DNA of 64,000 nucleotides from JBDHTS01 sp044221445. Lineage in GTDB: Bacteria; Pseudomonadota; Alphaproteobacteria; Micavibrionales; Micavibrionaceae. Each line of letters opens with the position of its first letter. Within the stretch, counting starts at the first letter, position 1. The DNA lies in contig JBGAPF010000001.1 in NCBI GenBank assembly GCA_044221445.1, forward strand, positions 124,001 to 188,000, read 5' to 3'. The position numbers and the translations under genes were made by a program. Below the pieces are notes generated by a model. It was not told the DNA's origin. It saw nothing but the letters and a program-made list of their open reading frames with translations, and made no database searches. Shown here in pieces: positions 26,561 to 34,660 of this stretch.

Positions 26561-29041
26561 GTGACCATGCAGATTGCCGACGTGCGCCGCATTACGACAA
26601 CAATTTCGGACCAACAGGGCAATAACGTCAACGCGGGTTGGGCCTTGTCCCCCGACGGCACGAAACTTTTGTTCCGGAGCAATTCGACAAACCTCGTCCC
26701 CGGCGACACCAATAATCTGTACGACCTGTTCGTCAAGGATCTCCAGACCGGCGCGGTAACGATGGTCACATCCGACTCTGCCGGGAATGAAGGCAACCAG
26801 CATTTCAATTCCGACCTTTTCGCTGCTTTTTCGCCCGACAGCTCGAAAGTCCTGTTCACCAGCGCCGCCAGCAATCTGGTCGCGGGCGACACCAACGGCT
26901 CGATCGATGTCTTCGTCAAAGACCTCGCCACCGGCGTCACCACGCGTGTCAGTACCGACGCGGCGGGCAACCAGGCCACGTTAGGCGGCGGCCAGTTGAC
27001 CCTGACCCAGACGCCCGACGTAGTGTTTACGCCGGACGGCACGAAGGTCGCGTTCCTCAGCGCTTCGCCCAATCTGGTGCCGAACGACACCAACGGAACG
27101 GCTGTCGCCGATATCTTCGTCAAAAACCTTGCGACGGGCGCGATCACACTTGTCAGTTCGGACTCGGCGGGCAACGAAGGCAACAAGACCAGCATTGCCC
27201 AGGTGTTTTCGCCGGACGGTACCAAAATCGCGTTTTTGAGCGACGCCACCAACCTGGTCGCGGGCGACACCAACAACGCGACCGACATTTTCATCAAGAC
27301 GCTCGCGACCGGCGCGATCACGCGGGTCAGCACCTCCGGCACAGGCGTCCAAGGCGACGGCAACAGCCTCTATTTCGATTTTTCGCCGGACGGCAGCAAG
27401 ATCGTATTCTACAGTCTCGCCTCGAATTTCGCTGCTGGCGACACCAATGCGCGGCACGATGTCTTTATCAAGGATCTGAGCACCGGTGCGGTCACGATGC
27501 TCAGCGTCGATTCGGGTGGCAATGAAGGCAACGATCTCAGTTACCTACCGCAATTCTCGCCGGACGGGCACAAGGTCGCTTTCCTCAGTTCCGCCTCGAA
27601 CCTCCTGCCCGGAGATACCAATGGCCGCGCCGACATTTTCGTAAAAAATCTCGATACCGGCGTGCTCAGCGTCGTGACGTCCGATGCCGCCGGCAATTTT
27701 GGTAATTTTGTCAGCGACAAAATCGTCTTTTCGCCCGACAGCACGAAAATCGCTTTCATCAGCGGCTCCTCCAACCTTGTCCCTGGCGACACCAACTTCA
27801 ACGGGTTCATGGATGTGTTCGTCAAGGACCTCGCGACAGGCGAAATCCTGCGGACGAGCGTCAGCCTCTACGGCGCTCAGGCGGATTCCAGCAGCCTTGT
27901 GATGCAGTTTTCCCCGGATGGCTCGAAGCTGTATATCAGCAGCCAGGCCTCGACCCTGATCTCCGGCGACACCAACGGGCGCGAGGACGTGTTCGAAGTC
28001 GCCTTCGCCCGCACTACCGACGATACCATACACGGCGCGGGCCTGAACGACCGCATTTTCGGCGGCACCGGCAAGGACTCCCTCTATGGCGAAGGCGGCG
28101 ACGACTATATCAGCGGCGGCGGCAACAGCGACAAGATGTATGGCGGCGCAGGCAACGACACGCTGCGCGGAGATTCCGCCAACGACACGCAATACGGCGG
28201 CAGCGGCGATGACACCTACCGCTACGATTCAGGGCTCGACAAAATCATCGAACTGACGGGCGAAGGCGACGACATCATACGCCTGCGTTCGTCCTTCCTC
28301 CCTGAACAAATGTCGTTCCGGCCGGAATCGGGCGGCGCGTTTTCGGTCGTGCTGGACGCGGGCGTGAACGAGTTGCGGATCGAGCAGAACAATGTCGAGA
28401 CCCTGCTGTTCGGCGACGGTTTCCGCGGCAACTTGCCGTCATGGGCGACCTGGCTGTTCGCCGGTGCGGGCGGTGGCGCTTTGAACGGCAGCGGCATCAA
28501 CGACACGATCGTCGGGCGCGGCGGCGTCGACACGATCAATGGCGGCTCCGGCCAGGATTCGATTCATGGCGGCGCGGGCGGCGACACCATTCGCGGCGGC
28601 GGCAGCAGCGATAAAATCTATGGCGGCGAAGGCGACGATATCCTCTACGGCGACACGGCGACCGACAGGCTCTACGGCGGCAATGGCCTTGACCGGCTCG
28701 AAGGCGGCGCGGGCAATGACACGCTGACCGGCGGCGCGGCGGCGGACACCTTCGTCTTCACCGCCGCTGGCATGGACGGCACTTCCGACATGGTCGAGGA
28801 TTTCAGTCTGGCCCAGGGCGACAGGCTGGACATTCAAAACATCTTGCCGGCTTTCGACCCGAACACGCAAGCCATCACGGATTTCCTGCAGATGACGACC
28901 GTCGGCGCGAACACGGTGATGAAAATCGACGTGGACGGCACCGCCAACGGCGTGAACTGGGTCCAGGTCGCGGTCCTCGGCAACGCCACCGGTCTTACCG
29001 ACGAACAGGCGCTGGTCAACAACGGCACGGTCATCGTCTAG
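26561..29041 (+). CDS. Secreted beta-propeller protein with RTX repeats and a type I secretion tail
   Basis: I start at the GTG at 26561, seven bases after AGGAGA; the TTG at 26537 has no site. The 826-residue product begins with roughly ten TolB-like PD40 repeats (SPDGTKxxF...SNLVxGDTN...DVFVKDLxTG), residues 1 to about 480, which should fold as a beta-propeller. Two blocks of RTX nonapeptides follow (about 490-560 and 650-725). The last 100 residues match the type I secretion C-terminal target domain of the VCA0849 class (FVF, DMVEDFSLAQGDRLDIQNIL, DVDGT, VLGN.TGL). It has no predicted enzyme site. It is probably exported by a type I system encoded elsewhere; an adhesive or matrix role is a guess. 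Confidence 0.9.
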   Translation: MTMQIADVRRITTTISDQQGNNVNAGWALSPDGTKLLFRSNSTNLVPGDTNNLYDLFVKDLQTGAVTMVTSDSAGNEGNQHFNSDLFAAFSPDSSKVLFTSAASNLVAGDTNGSIDVFVKDLATGVTTRVSTDAAGNQATLGGGQLTLTQTPDVVFTPDGTKVAFLSASPNLVPNDTNGTAVADIFVKNLATGAITLVSSDSAGNEGNKTSIAQVFSPDGTKIAFLSDATNLVAGDTNNATDIFIKTLATGAITRVSTSGTGVQGDGNSLYFDFSPDGSKIVFYSLASNFAAGDTNARHDVFIKDLSTGAVTMLSVDSGGNEGNDLSYLPQFSPDGHKVAFLSSASNLLPGDTNGRADIFVKNLDTGVLSVVTSDAAGNFGNFVSDKIVFSPDSTKIAFISGSSNLVPGDTNFNGFMDVFVKDLATGEILRTSVSLYGAQADSSSLVMQFSPDGSKLYISSQASTLISGDTNGREDVFEVAFARTTDDTIHGAGLNDRIFGGTGKDSLYGEGGDDYISGGGNSDKMYGGAGNDTLRGDSANDTQYGGSGDDTYRYDSGLDKIIELTGEGDDIIRLRSSFLPEQMSFRPESGGAFSVVLDAGVNELRIEQNNVETLLFGDGFRGNLPSWATWLFAGAGGGALNGSGINDTIVGRGGVDTINGGSGQDSIHGGAGGDTIRGGGSSDKIYGGEGDDILYGDTATDRLYGGNGLDRLEGGAGNDTLTGGAAADTFVFTAAGMDGTSDMVEDFSLAQGDRLDIQNILPAFDPNTQAITDFLQMTTVGANTVMKIDVDGTANGVNWVQVAVLGNATGLTDEQALVNNGTVIV

Positions 29042-29064
29042 CCAAGGGGAAAACAGACGCCCTG

Positions 29065-29460
29065 CTACCCCTTCGGTTTGAACGTCAGGGCCACGCCGTT
29101 GTTGCAGTACCGCAGGCCGGTGGGTTTCGGGCCGTCGTTGAACACGTGCCCCTGATGCCCGCCGCACTGGCTGCAATGGTATTCCGTGCGTTCCATGAAG
29201 AATTTCCGGTCGCTTTTTGTGTCGATCGCCCCGGGAAGCGCCTCGAAGAAGCTCGGCCACCCCGTGCCGCTGTCGAACTTGAAGGCCGACGGGAACAGAT
29301 CCTGCCCGCACCCGGCGCAGGCGAACACGCCCTCTCGCTTTTCGCCGTTGAGTGGGCTGGTGAAGGCGCGCTCGGTGCCCTCCTTGCGCAGCACGTCATA
29401 CTGCGCGGGCGTCAGCGCCTCTTTCCACTCGTCTTTTGTTTTTTCGATTTTAGCGGTCAT
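29065..29460 (-). CDS. msrB: Peptide-methionine (R)-S-oxide reductase MsrB
   Basis: MsrB reduces the R form of oxidised methionine in proteins. The ATG at 29460 follows AAGGAGG, and the 131-residue length is normal; the frame is open further upstream, but only as antisense of the sigma-factor genes. Zinc ligands Cys48, Cys51, Cys96 and Cys99 and catalytic Cys119 (RYCNN) are all present, as is the SGTGWPSFF motif. No signal peptide, so cytoplasmic. The gene is divergent from a SigF-NrsF pair and carries a promoter-like GTAAC-N17-CGAAT upstream. Control by that sigma factor is plausible. Confidence 0.96.
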   Translation of the reverse strand: MTAKIEKTKDEWKEALTPAQYDVLRKEGTERAFTSPLNGEKREGVFACAGCGQDLFPSAFKFDSGTGWPSFFEALPGAIDTKSDRKFFMERTEYHCSQCGGHQGHVFNDGPKPTGLRYCNNGVALTFKPKG

Positions 29461-29490
29461 GGTCTGGCCTCCTTGCGTGGATATGAATGA

Positions 29491-29517
29491 ATTCGCCGTC
29501 CCCGGCGGAAAAGTTAC
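29491..29517 (-). promoter_or_regulatory. Candidate SigF-type promoter in front of msrB
   Basis: On the minus strand GTAAC (29517-29513) and CGAAT (29495-29491) are separated by 17 bases, ending about 30 bases before the msrB start. This resembles the GTAAC/CGAA elements described for Caulobacter SigF as I recall them. Its place between msrB and the sigma factor gene fits a local regulatory circuit. No expression evidence is available here. Confidence 0.4.
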
Positions 29518-29580
29518 AGCCTCGTTTCGCTTCCTTTCCAGTGATATAGTGCGCGCTGGAACGCCAGGACACAGGCTTCG

Positions 29581-30129
29581 ATGACCGACGACACGCCACC
29601 GCTGGAAACGCTGATGGCCCGGGCCCGCGCGGGCGACAGGCGGGCCTATGAGGCCTTGTTCCGCGCCATCGCGCCGCCGTTGCGCGCGTTCGTGGCGCGG
29701 CGGATTTCCGCCCCCGCCGATGTAGAAGACGTGGTCCAGTCCATCCTCCTCTCCATCCACCGCTCCGGCCATACCTATGACAGCGCCCGGCCGTTCGGCA
29801 TATGGATGTACGCCATCGCCCGCCGCCGCCTGGCCGATTACCTGCGCGAACGCTATAAGACGGCCGGCATCCGCTTCGTCGGCCTCGACGCCGCCGCCGG
29901 TATAAATATGGACACCGATGTAACCGCCGGGGCGGACAACCGCGAATACCTGACGGACATGCTGGACTCCCTGCCCGGCCGGGAGAAAAGGATCATCACG
30001 ATGATGAAGGTCGAGGGCTATTCGGCGCGGGACGTCGCGAAGGAGCTTGGCATGAGCGTGTCCGCCGTCAAGGTCGCCGCGCACCGGGCCTATAAGGCGC
30101 TGGCCGCGCGCACGGAAGGCAGGGGCTGA
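29581..30129 (+). CDS. sigF: ECF sigma factor of the SigF type
   Basis: The 182-residue protein has region 2 (AYEALFRAI ... DVEDVVQSILLSIHRS, PFGIWMYAIARRRLADYLR) and region 4 (LDSLPGREKRIITMMKVEGYSARDVAKELGMSVSAVKVAAHRA). The region between is short, as in extracytoplasmic-function sigma factors. The next gene, overlapping by one base, encodes an NrsF-type membrane protein, the known negative partner of Caulobacter SigF. SigF there responds to chromate, cadmium and oxidative stress. The divergent msrB supports the same kind of response here. Confidence 0.85.
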   Translation: MTDDTPPLETLMARARAGDRRAYEALFRAIAPPLRAFVARRISAPADVEDVVQSILLSIHRSGHTYDSARPFGIWMYAIARRRLADYLRERYKTAGIRFVGLDAAAGINMDTDVTAGADNREYLTDMLDSLPGREKRIITMMKVEGYSARDVAKELGMSVSAVKVAAHRAYKALAARTEGRG

Positions 30130-30770
30130 TGGACACCGAAAAGCTGATAGAATCCCTTGCCGGCGAAGGGGCGCGGAAACCGATGATGCGCCCCCTGCTC
30201 CAGATGGCGCTGTGGCTGGCCGGGACGCTGATATGGGTCGCGTTCGTCGCCGGGCATATGGGCCTGCGCCCCGATATCGCCGCCAAAATGGCGCAGCCTT
30301 TCTATCTGCCCGAACTGGTTCTGCTGTCCCTGCTCTCCGTCTCCGCGGCGCTGGCCGCGCTGTGCCTGGCCCGCCCGGACGGGTACCATTATCCGTGGAT
30401 GCGCCATGTCCCGCCGGTTCTGCTGGCCTGCTGGGCGGCGGTAGCTGCGGCGGGCATGGCGTGGACGGCCCCGCCACTCCCGCCGGAGATCCTCGATCCC
30501 GCCCAGTTCGACTGCACCCGCTGCATTCTTCAGATCGCCGTCCCGCCCGGCATCGCCATGTTCCTGATGGTGCGCGGCGGCGCGCCCGTCCGGGCCGGCG
30601 GCGCGGGGTTCATGTCCGCCCTGTCCGTCGCGTCGCTCGCTTATCTGTGCATGCGCCTGGTCGAACCGAACGACAGCCCGTTCCACCTGCTGCTATGGCA
30701 CGCCGCGCCGGTTTTAGTGCTATGCCTCGCGGGCCTCGCCCTCGGCCGCGCGTTCCTGCGCCTGCGCTAG
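30129..30770 (+). CDS. nrsF: NrsF-family anti-sigma factor (six-helix membrane protein)
   Basis: The 213-residue protein has about six transmembrane helices after a short cytoplasmic N-terminus. It shows the DUF1109/NrsF pattern FDCTRCILQIAVPPGIAMF, with Cys129 and Cys132, and a further Cys174. In Caulobacter NrsF, conserved cysteines in the membrane protein govern release of SigF. The start overlaps the sigma factor stop (TGATG), so the two are translated together. Its stop overlaps that of the convergent VOC gene. That it holds SigF inactive at the membrane follows from family and context. Confidence 0.88.
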   Translation: MDTEKLIESLAGEGARKPMMRPLLQMALWLAGTLIWVAFVAGHMGLRPDIAAKMAQPFYLPELVLLSLLSVSAALAALCLARPDGYHYPWMRHVPPVLLACWAAVAAAGMAWTAPPLPPEILDPAQFDCTRCILQIAVPPGIAMFLMVRGGAPVRAGGAGFMSALSVASLAYLCMRLVEPNDSPFHLLLWHAAPVLVLCLAGLALGRAFLRLR

Positions 30771-31252
30771 CCCGCCTCGGCCAGCAGCGCCCGGAGGTCC
30801 AGCCGCTTCGATGTCATCGCCAGGGCGCCGTCCGCAGTTCGCGGCCATTCGCCTTCCGGCCGGTCCCGGTACAGCTCCACCCCGTTCCCGTCCGGGTCGC
30901 GCAGGTATAGCGCCTCGCTGACGCCATGGTCCGACGCCCCGTCGAGCGGAATGTTTGCCGCGCTCAGGCGGCGCAGCGCGTCGCCCAGCCGGGCCCGCGT
31001 CGGATACAGGATGGCCAGGTGGTACAGCCCCGTCGTCCCCGCGGGCGGCGGCGAACCGCCCAGGCTTTCCCAGGTGTTCAGCCCGATATGATGGTGATAC
31101 CCACCCGCCGCGACGAAGGCCGCGCTGTCGCCGTAGCGCTGCGTCAGGTGAAAGCCGAGCACGCCACAGTAAAACCCGAGCGCGCGCTCGATGTCGGCGA
31201 CTTTCAGGTGAACATGCCCGATCCGCACGCCGGGGTCGATGGGATCCGTCAT
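30767..31252 (-). CDS. VOC-family metalloenzyme (glyoxalase/dioxygenase fold)
   Basis: The 161-residue product has two paired VOC modules, IGHVHLKVADIERALGFYCGVLGF and LYHLAILYPTRARLGDALRRL. Possible metal ligands are His in GHVHLKV, His in LYHLAI and Glu in NGVELYRDRP, the arrangement of extradiol dioxygenases and glyoxalase I. The substrate cannot be assigned; the length suits a single-domain pair like CatE-type proteins. It overlaps rnhA by four bases (ATGA) and is the last gene of the thrB-rnhA run. Confidence 0.88.
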   Translation of the reverse strand: MTDPIDPGVRIGHVHLKVADIERALGFYCGVLGFHLTQRYGDSAAFVAAGGYHHHIGLNTWESLGGSPPPAGTTGLYHLAILYPTRARLGDALRRLSAANIPLDGASDHGVSEALYLRDPDGNGVELYRDRPEGEWPRTADGALAMTSKRLDLRALLAEAG

Positions 31253-31689
31253 GCCTTGTCGCCCCTTTTCGGAATGCCTCGGCGGGCCAGTTCGTCCGCC
31301 CGTTCGTTTTCCGGGTGTCCCGCATGCCCGCGCACCCAGTGGAAGGTGACGTCGTAGGTCGACAGCAACCCGTCCAGCCGCTTCCACAGATCCTGGTTCT
31401 TGATCCGCTCCGGCCAGCCCTTGCGCTTCCACCCCGCCATCCATTCGTTGACGCCCTGCTGCAGGTACTGGCTGTCGGTGTACAGATCGACGGCGCAGGC
31501 GCGTTTCAGGCTTTCCAGCGCCATGATCGCCGCCATCATCTCCATGCGGTTGTTGGTGGTCGGCGTTTCGCCGCCATACAGTTCCTTCTCCTGCCCCTTC
31601 CAGCGCAGGATCGCCCCCCAGCCGCCGGGGCCGGGGTTACCGCTGCACGCGCCGTCGGTGAAGATTTCAATGCGGGAAGAGTCGGTCAT
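31249..31689 (-). CDS. rnhA: Ribonuclease HI
   Basis: RNase HI cuts the RNA of RNA-DNA hybrids. The 146-residue protein has the classical order: FTDGACSGNPGPGGWG with the first catalytic Asp, NNRMEMMAAI with the catalytic Glu, LYTDSQYLQQGV with the second Asp, and the C-terminal GHAGHPENERAD with His and the last Asp. It is transcribed after thrB, overlapping its end by 23 bases, and overlaps the VOC gene by four. Confidence 0.97.
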   Translation of the reverse strand: MTDSSRIEIFTDGACSGNPGPGGWGAILRWKGQEKELYGGETPTTNNRMEMMAAIMALESLKRACAVDLYTDSQYLQQGVNEWMAGWKRKGWPERIKNQDLWKRLDGLLSTYDVTFHWVRGHAGHPENERADELARRGIPKRGDKA

Positions 31690-32623
31690 GTTGGTGGAAT
31701 TTCAGTTTGTTGAGATATTCCTTCGGGTCTTTCGGCACCACGAAATCCGCCGGGTTGTGAAACACCCAGTCATGCAGCCGCGTCATCAGGATCCGCATCG
31801 CCGCCGCCCGGCACAGCACGCTCATGCTCTCCTTCTCCTCGGGCGTCAGGGTGCGCCCCTGCCCGTACCCGTCCATCAGCGCTGCGAACTTCGCCGCGTT
31901 CCACGGCCCGTCGGCGTCGAAACACCACGCGTTGACGACCAGCGCCAGGTCATAGGCCAGATAATCGTTGCAGGCGAAATAGAAATCGATGAAGCCGGAA
32001 AACGCGCCGTCCCTGAAGAACACGTTGTCGGGGAAAATATCGGCATGGACCACCGCGCGCGGCAGATGCGGCGGCCAGTGTTCCTCAAGATAGTCCAGCT
32101 CCCGGTCGATCAGCGCGGCCAGCCCCGGCTCCACCGTGTCGGCGCGGCTGCGCGTTTTTTCCGCCAGCTCCTTCCACCCGTCGATGCCCAGAGCGTTGGC
32201 GCGGCGGCCCCGGAAATCCTCCGCCGCCCGGTGCGCCCGCGCCACCGCCGCGCCCAGCTCGCGGCAATGCCCCTCCGTGATGTCGGCGGGCGCGGTCTGC
32301 GTCCCCTCCAGGAAGGTGATCAGCGCCGCCGGCTTGCCCGCGAGGCGCCGCACCTCCTCCCCGTCCCGTCCCGCCACGGTTTTCGGGCAGGACAGGCCGT
32401 GCGCCGCCAGATGCCCGGTAAAGGCGAAAAAGAACGGCAGATCCCGTTCCTTCACCCGCTTTTCGAAAATCGTCAGGATGAAATGCCCGGCATCGGTAAA
32501 GACATGAAAATTCGAGTTCTCGACCCCGGACTGGATCCCCTCGAACGAAATAAGCCCGCCGCAATCGTAGGCGGCGAGGAAATCTTCAAGCTGCTCCCGC
32601 GTGATGGGCGTATAGACGGCCAC
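31667..32623 (-). CDS. thrB: Homoserine kinase ThrB (aminoglycoside-phosphotransferase type)
   Basis: ThrB phosphorylates homoserine in threonine synthesis. I start at the GTG at 32623 (AVYTPIT...), the position where alphaproteobacterial ThrB normally begins; an in-frame ATG at 32665 would add 14 residues. The 318-residue product has the kinase core of the choline/aminoglycoside kinase fold: SGVENSNFHV, VVHADIFPDNVFF with the catalytic Asp, and GFIDFYFACND. Normally ispH lies directly upstream; here about 3.4 kb of other genes separate the two. A second, decayed thrB start at 33919-33986 marks the other side of part of that insertion. Confidence 0.95.
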   Translation of the reverse strand: MAVYTPITREQLEDFLAAYDCGGLISFEGIQSGVENSNFHVFTDAGHFILTIFEKRVKERDLPFFFAFTGHLAAHGLSCPKTVAGRDGEEVRRLAGKPAALITFLEGTQTAPADITEGHCRELGAAVARAHRAAEDFRGRRANALGIDGWKELAEKTRSRADTVEPGLAALIDRELDYLEEHWPPHLPRAVVHADIFPDNVFFRDGAFSGFIDFYFACNDYLAYDLALVVNAWCFDADGPWNAAKFAALMDGYGQGRTLTPEEKESMSVLCRAAAMRILMTRLHDWVFHNPADFVVPKDPKEYLNKLKFHQHDRLFPH

Positions 32624-32711
32624 TCTGGATGGTCTCCGGTTAATGAACGTTCGGCCGCCCAGCATGACAGGATAAAGTGGAAAATCAAGCCATGCGAACC
32701 CCTGACCATCT

Positions 32712-32740
32712 CCTCTCCCCCATTCTTAATGGGGGAGAGG
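32712..32740. repeat. Perfect 13-base palindromic stem-loop
   Basis: CCTCTCCCCCATT pairs with AATGGGGGAGAGG around a three-base CTT loop. It lies between the divergent thrB and the unknown gene at 32824. Such CTCCCCC/GGGGGAG palindromes are often dispersed elements in proteobacterial genomes. It may also affect the mRNA 5' ends. No second copy is seen in this window. Confidence 0.6.
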
Positions 32741-32823
32741 GCAAGGGAGATGGGGACGCTTGAAACAGTCACCCTATTCAATCGAAATTGACACCACCCG
32801 AAACATTATGTCATTTATCTCCC

Positions 32824-33914
32824 ATGACGCGAAGTAAAGACGCCGAACCCATGGCATACGGCTACAGGCTTGAGGGGACGAGCGCGCTCTCCTCATTCCT
32901 TGCCGACCCTTTCTATTTCACCCGCGCCAGGCCTGAACTGGCTGGAGAAAAAACATTCGCGGACCGCAATCTATGCGGCGTCTGGTTTTTCCGCGACCTT
33001 GAAAGCATCGACGGCAGGCTCTTCAGCCCTCATATCGTCAGCCGTCTTAATCTCGACAGGATCGCGGGCTGCGGGATCGAACCGGATCCCTGCTACGACG
33101 GCCAGGCCTTTGTCCTGACGCACCCCATTCCCGACGGCGCGGAGCCCTCCGGCCAGTTCGTGAAGGAAGTCTGCCTCCCCCCCCCGGCAGCGTCGATATC
33201 TGGAACGGGAAAGACTGGGTGGCGAAGGAATCTATCCTGGACCAAGGCGAAGCCCTGATGGACCTTATCTATCTCCAGGCCTATGCCTATCCCGCCCCCC
33301 TCTCGACGCCTGATTTCAGGACGCGCGCCCTGCCCGTCGGCAGGCCGGACGGCCCGCCCGTCTTCGAACCCGGCCCCGGCAGGCGCCTTGAAACGGGCTG
33401 GCAGACGTTCCTTCATGAGGATCTGTACGGACAGTCCGGAGGGATGGGCGATATGCGCCTGCATACGCTGGTGACGGTGGATCGCGGGCCGGACGATATC
33501 CATATCTGTTTCATGCACGACCCCAATGCGCTGCGCAGTGTCCTCAGCCCCATGGCGCATATCGACAGGCTCGCCACCGCGATGCTCGGGCGCCTGCAGA
33601 GCGAGGACGCCCGCAAACACCGGCTGGAAGCACAGGCGAACGCCGCCGGCGCAAATTTTTCTTTAACGGACGCGCTGAAAAAAGCCGCCACCGGCCTGCT
33701 GCCCGCGCAACCCTCCATCGCGCCCGCCCAGTGCCGCTTCTACATCCACCACTGGCCCGTGCCGGACGAAAAAGAACGCTTTATGCGCGCGGATATGACC
33801 TTCCGGAACGGCTTTTACACCGGCCACGAATGGCATCATTACGACACCGTCCCGGCCGCCATTCATAACGCGTATTCTGGCGTGACTTTGAAGAAAGACC
33901 TGAAGTTCGGGTAA
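32824..33914 (+). pseudogene. Unknown protein gene with a frameshift in a run of nine C
   Basis: The first part, from an ATG at 32824, reads to EVCLPPP and then leaves frame at a C9 tract (33177-33185). A tenth C would continue into GSVDIWNGKDWVAKES and the open frame to 33914, giving a protein of about 363 residues. The two halves join naturally, with an aromatic-rich N-terminal half (DPFYFTRARPE, GVWFFRDLESIDG) and a C-terminal half ending FYTGHEWHHYD...KKDLKFG. I recognise no domain. Without the extra C the product is about 144 residues. A sequencing error, slippage-driven phase variation or true decay would all fit. The gene sits between thrB and a thrB 5' remnant. Confidence 0.6.
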
Positions 33915-33918
33915 TGCT

Positions 33919-33986
33919 GCCCGCCGCACGCATACGCGGCGAGGAAATCTTCAAGCTGCTCTGCCGTGGCAGGCGTGTAAACGGCC
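33919..33986 (-). pseudogene. Decayed second copy of the thrB 5' end
   Basis: On the minus strand these 68 bases encode AVYTPATAEQLEDFLAAYAC followed by GGQ, against AVYTPITREQLEDFLAAYDC and GGL at the start of thrB (32621-32554). By eye 56 of 68 bases match. The start codon position is occupied by GAG, and the match ends where the unknown gene's 3' end begins. It therefore looks like a leftover of an older or duplicated thrB. Confidence 0.8.
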
Positions 33987-34065
33987 TCAGGGGGATCCCA
34001 TTCCAAGATTCAAACTATTCAACATAGGATGAAATCGAAAATCAAACACTCAGGCGAGGCAGGTA

Positions 34066-34521
34066 TTAACCGAACTTAGGACGCTCAATAAATTTGTCGG
34101 CATCTCTTATTAGGCAAGCTTTAAAAGAACCGTTTAGTGGACGCGTTTCTACATCAATACGCATCCGCTCTACCGGAACGTCGGTTTCGCTGGAAAGTTC
34201 ATGAGCAAAATATTCTATATAATCCCGTAGTGATATTACAGGGCTTTCGCTTTCCGGATCCTCTAAGATCAAACGATGACGATAAGATGCGTTTGATGTG
34301 CTGCTAAGGCTTTCGCGTGCGAAATCGGTCGATAAATCACCCTCTCTACGAACTAATCCCGATGGAGTCACAAGATTGAACTCCATTTTTTCACAAGCAT
34401 CTTCTAATGGAACTTCTTGGAGTTTATAAGCAATTTCATCATGAGGAACATAAACTTCGGCATGAGCTAATTCTAACTCATAGCCTTTTGCATTTGTTTT
34501 GAACGCCAAGGTTAAATACAT
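34066..34521 (-). CDS. AT-rich gene for an unknown 151-residue protein
   Basis: I start at the ATG at 34521 behind AGAGGAATAT; the frame is open to 34554 without a better site. The product has no signal peptide or membrane helix. It has an acidic, predicted beta-rich first half (TLAFKTNAKGYELELAHAEVYVP) and a C-terminal basic part. I recognise no family. Base composition is clearly more AT-rich than the surrounding housekeeping genes, suggesting acquisition. It is divergent from the lipoprotein gene at 34661. Confidence 0.65.
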   Translation of the reverse strand: MYLTLAFKTNAKGYELELAHAEVYVPHDEIAYKLQEVPLEDACEKMEFNLVTPSGLVRREGDLSTDFARESLSSTSNASYRHRLILEDPESESPVISLRDYIEYFAHELSSETDVPVERMRIDVETRPLNGSFKACLIRDADKFIERPKFG

Positions 34522-34660
34522 ATATTCCTCTGCAAATAAAATAAGAAAAATCATAAATTATGTCAATATTTTTTTACAATGACTTGTGACGATGGCACTG
34601 CCTCTGCCTGAAGTAATTCTTACAAACAGATTTTTTTGTCACCATAGCTATCATCAATAA

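Noticed and set aside
29461..30477. Upstream extension of the msrB frame
   Set aside because: The added 339 residues are antisense of the sigF and nrsF genes; msrB has its own AGGAGG site at 29460.
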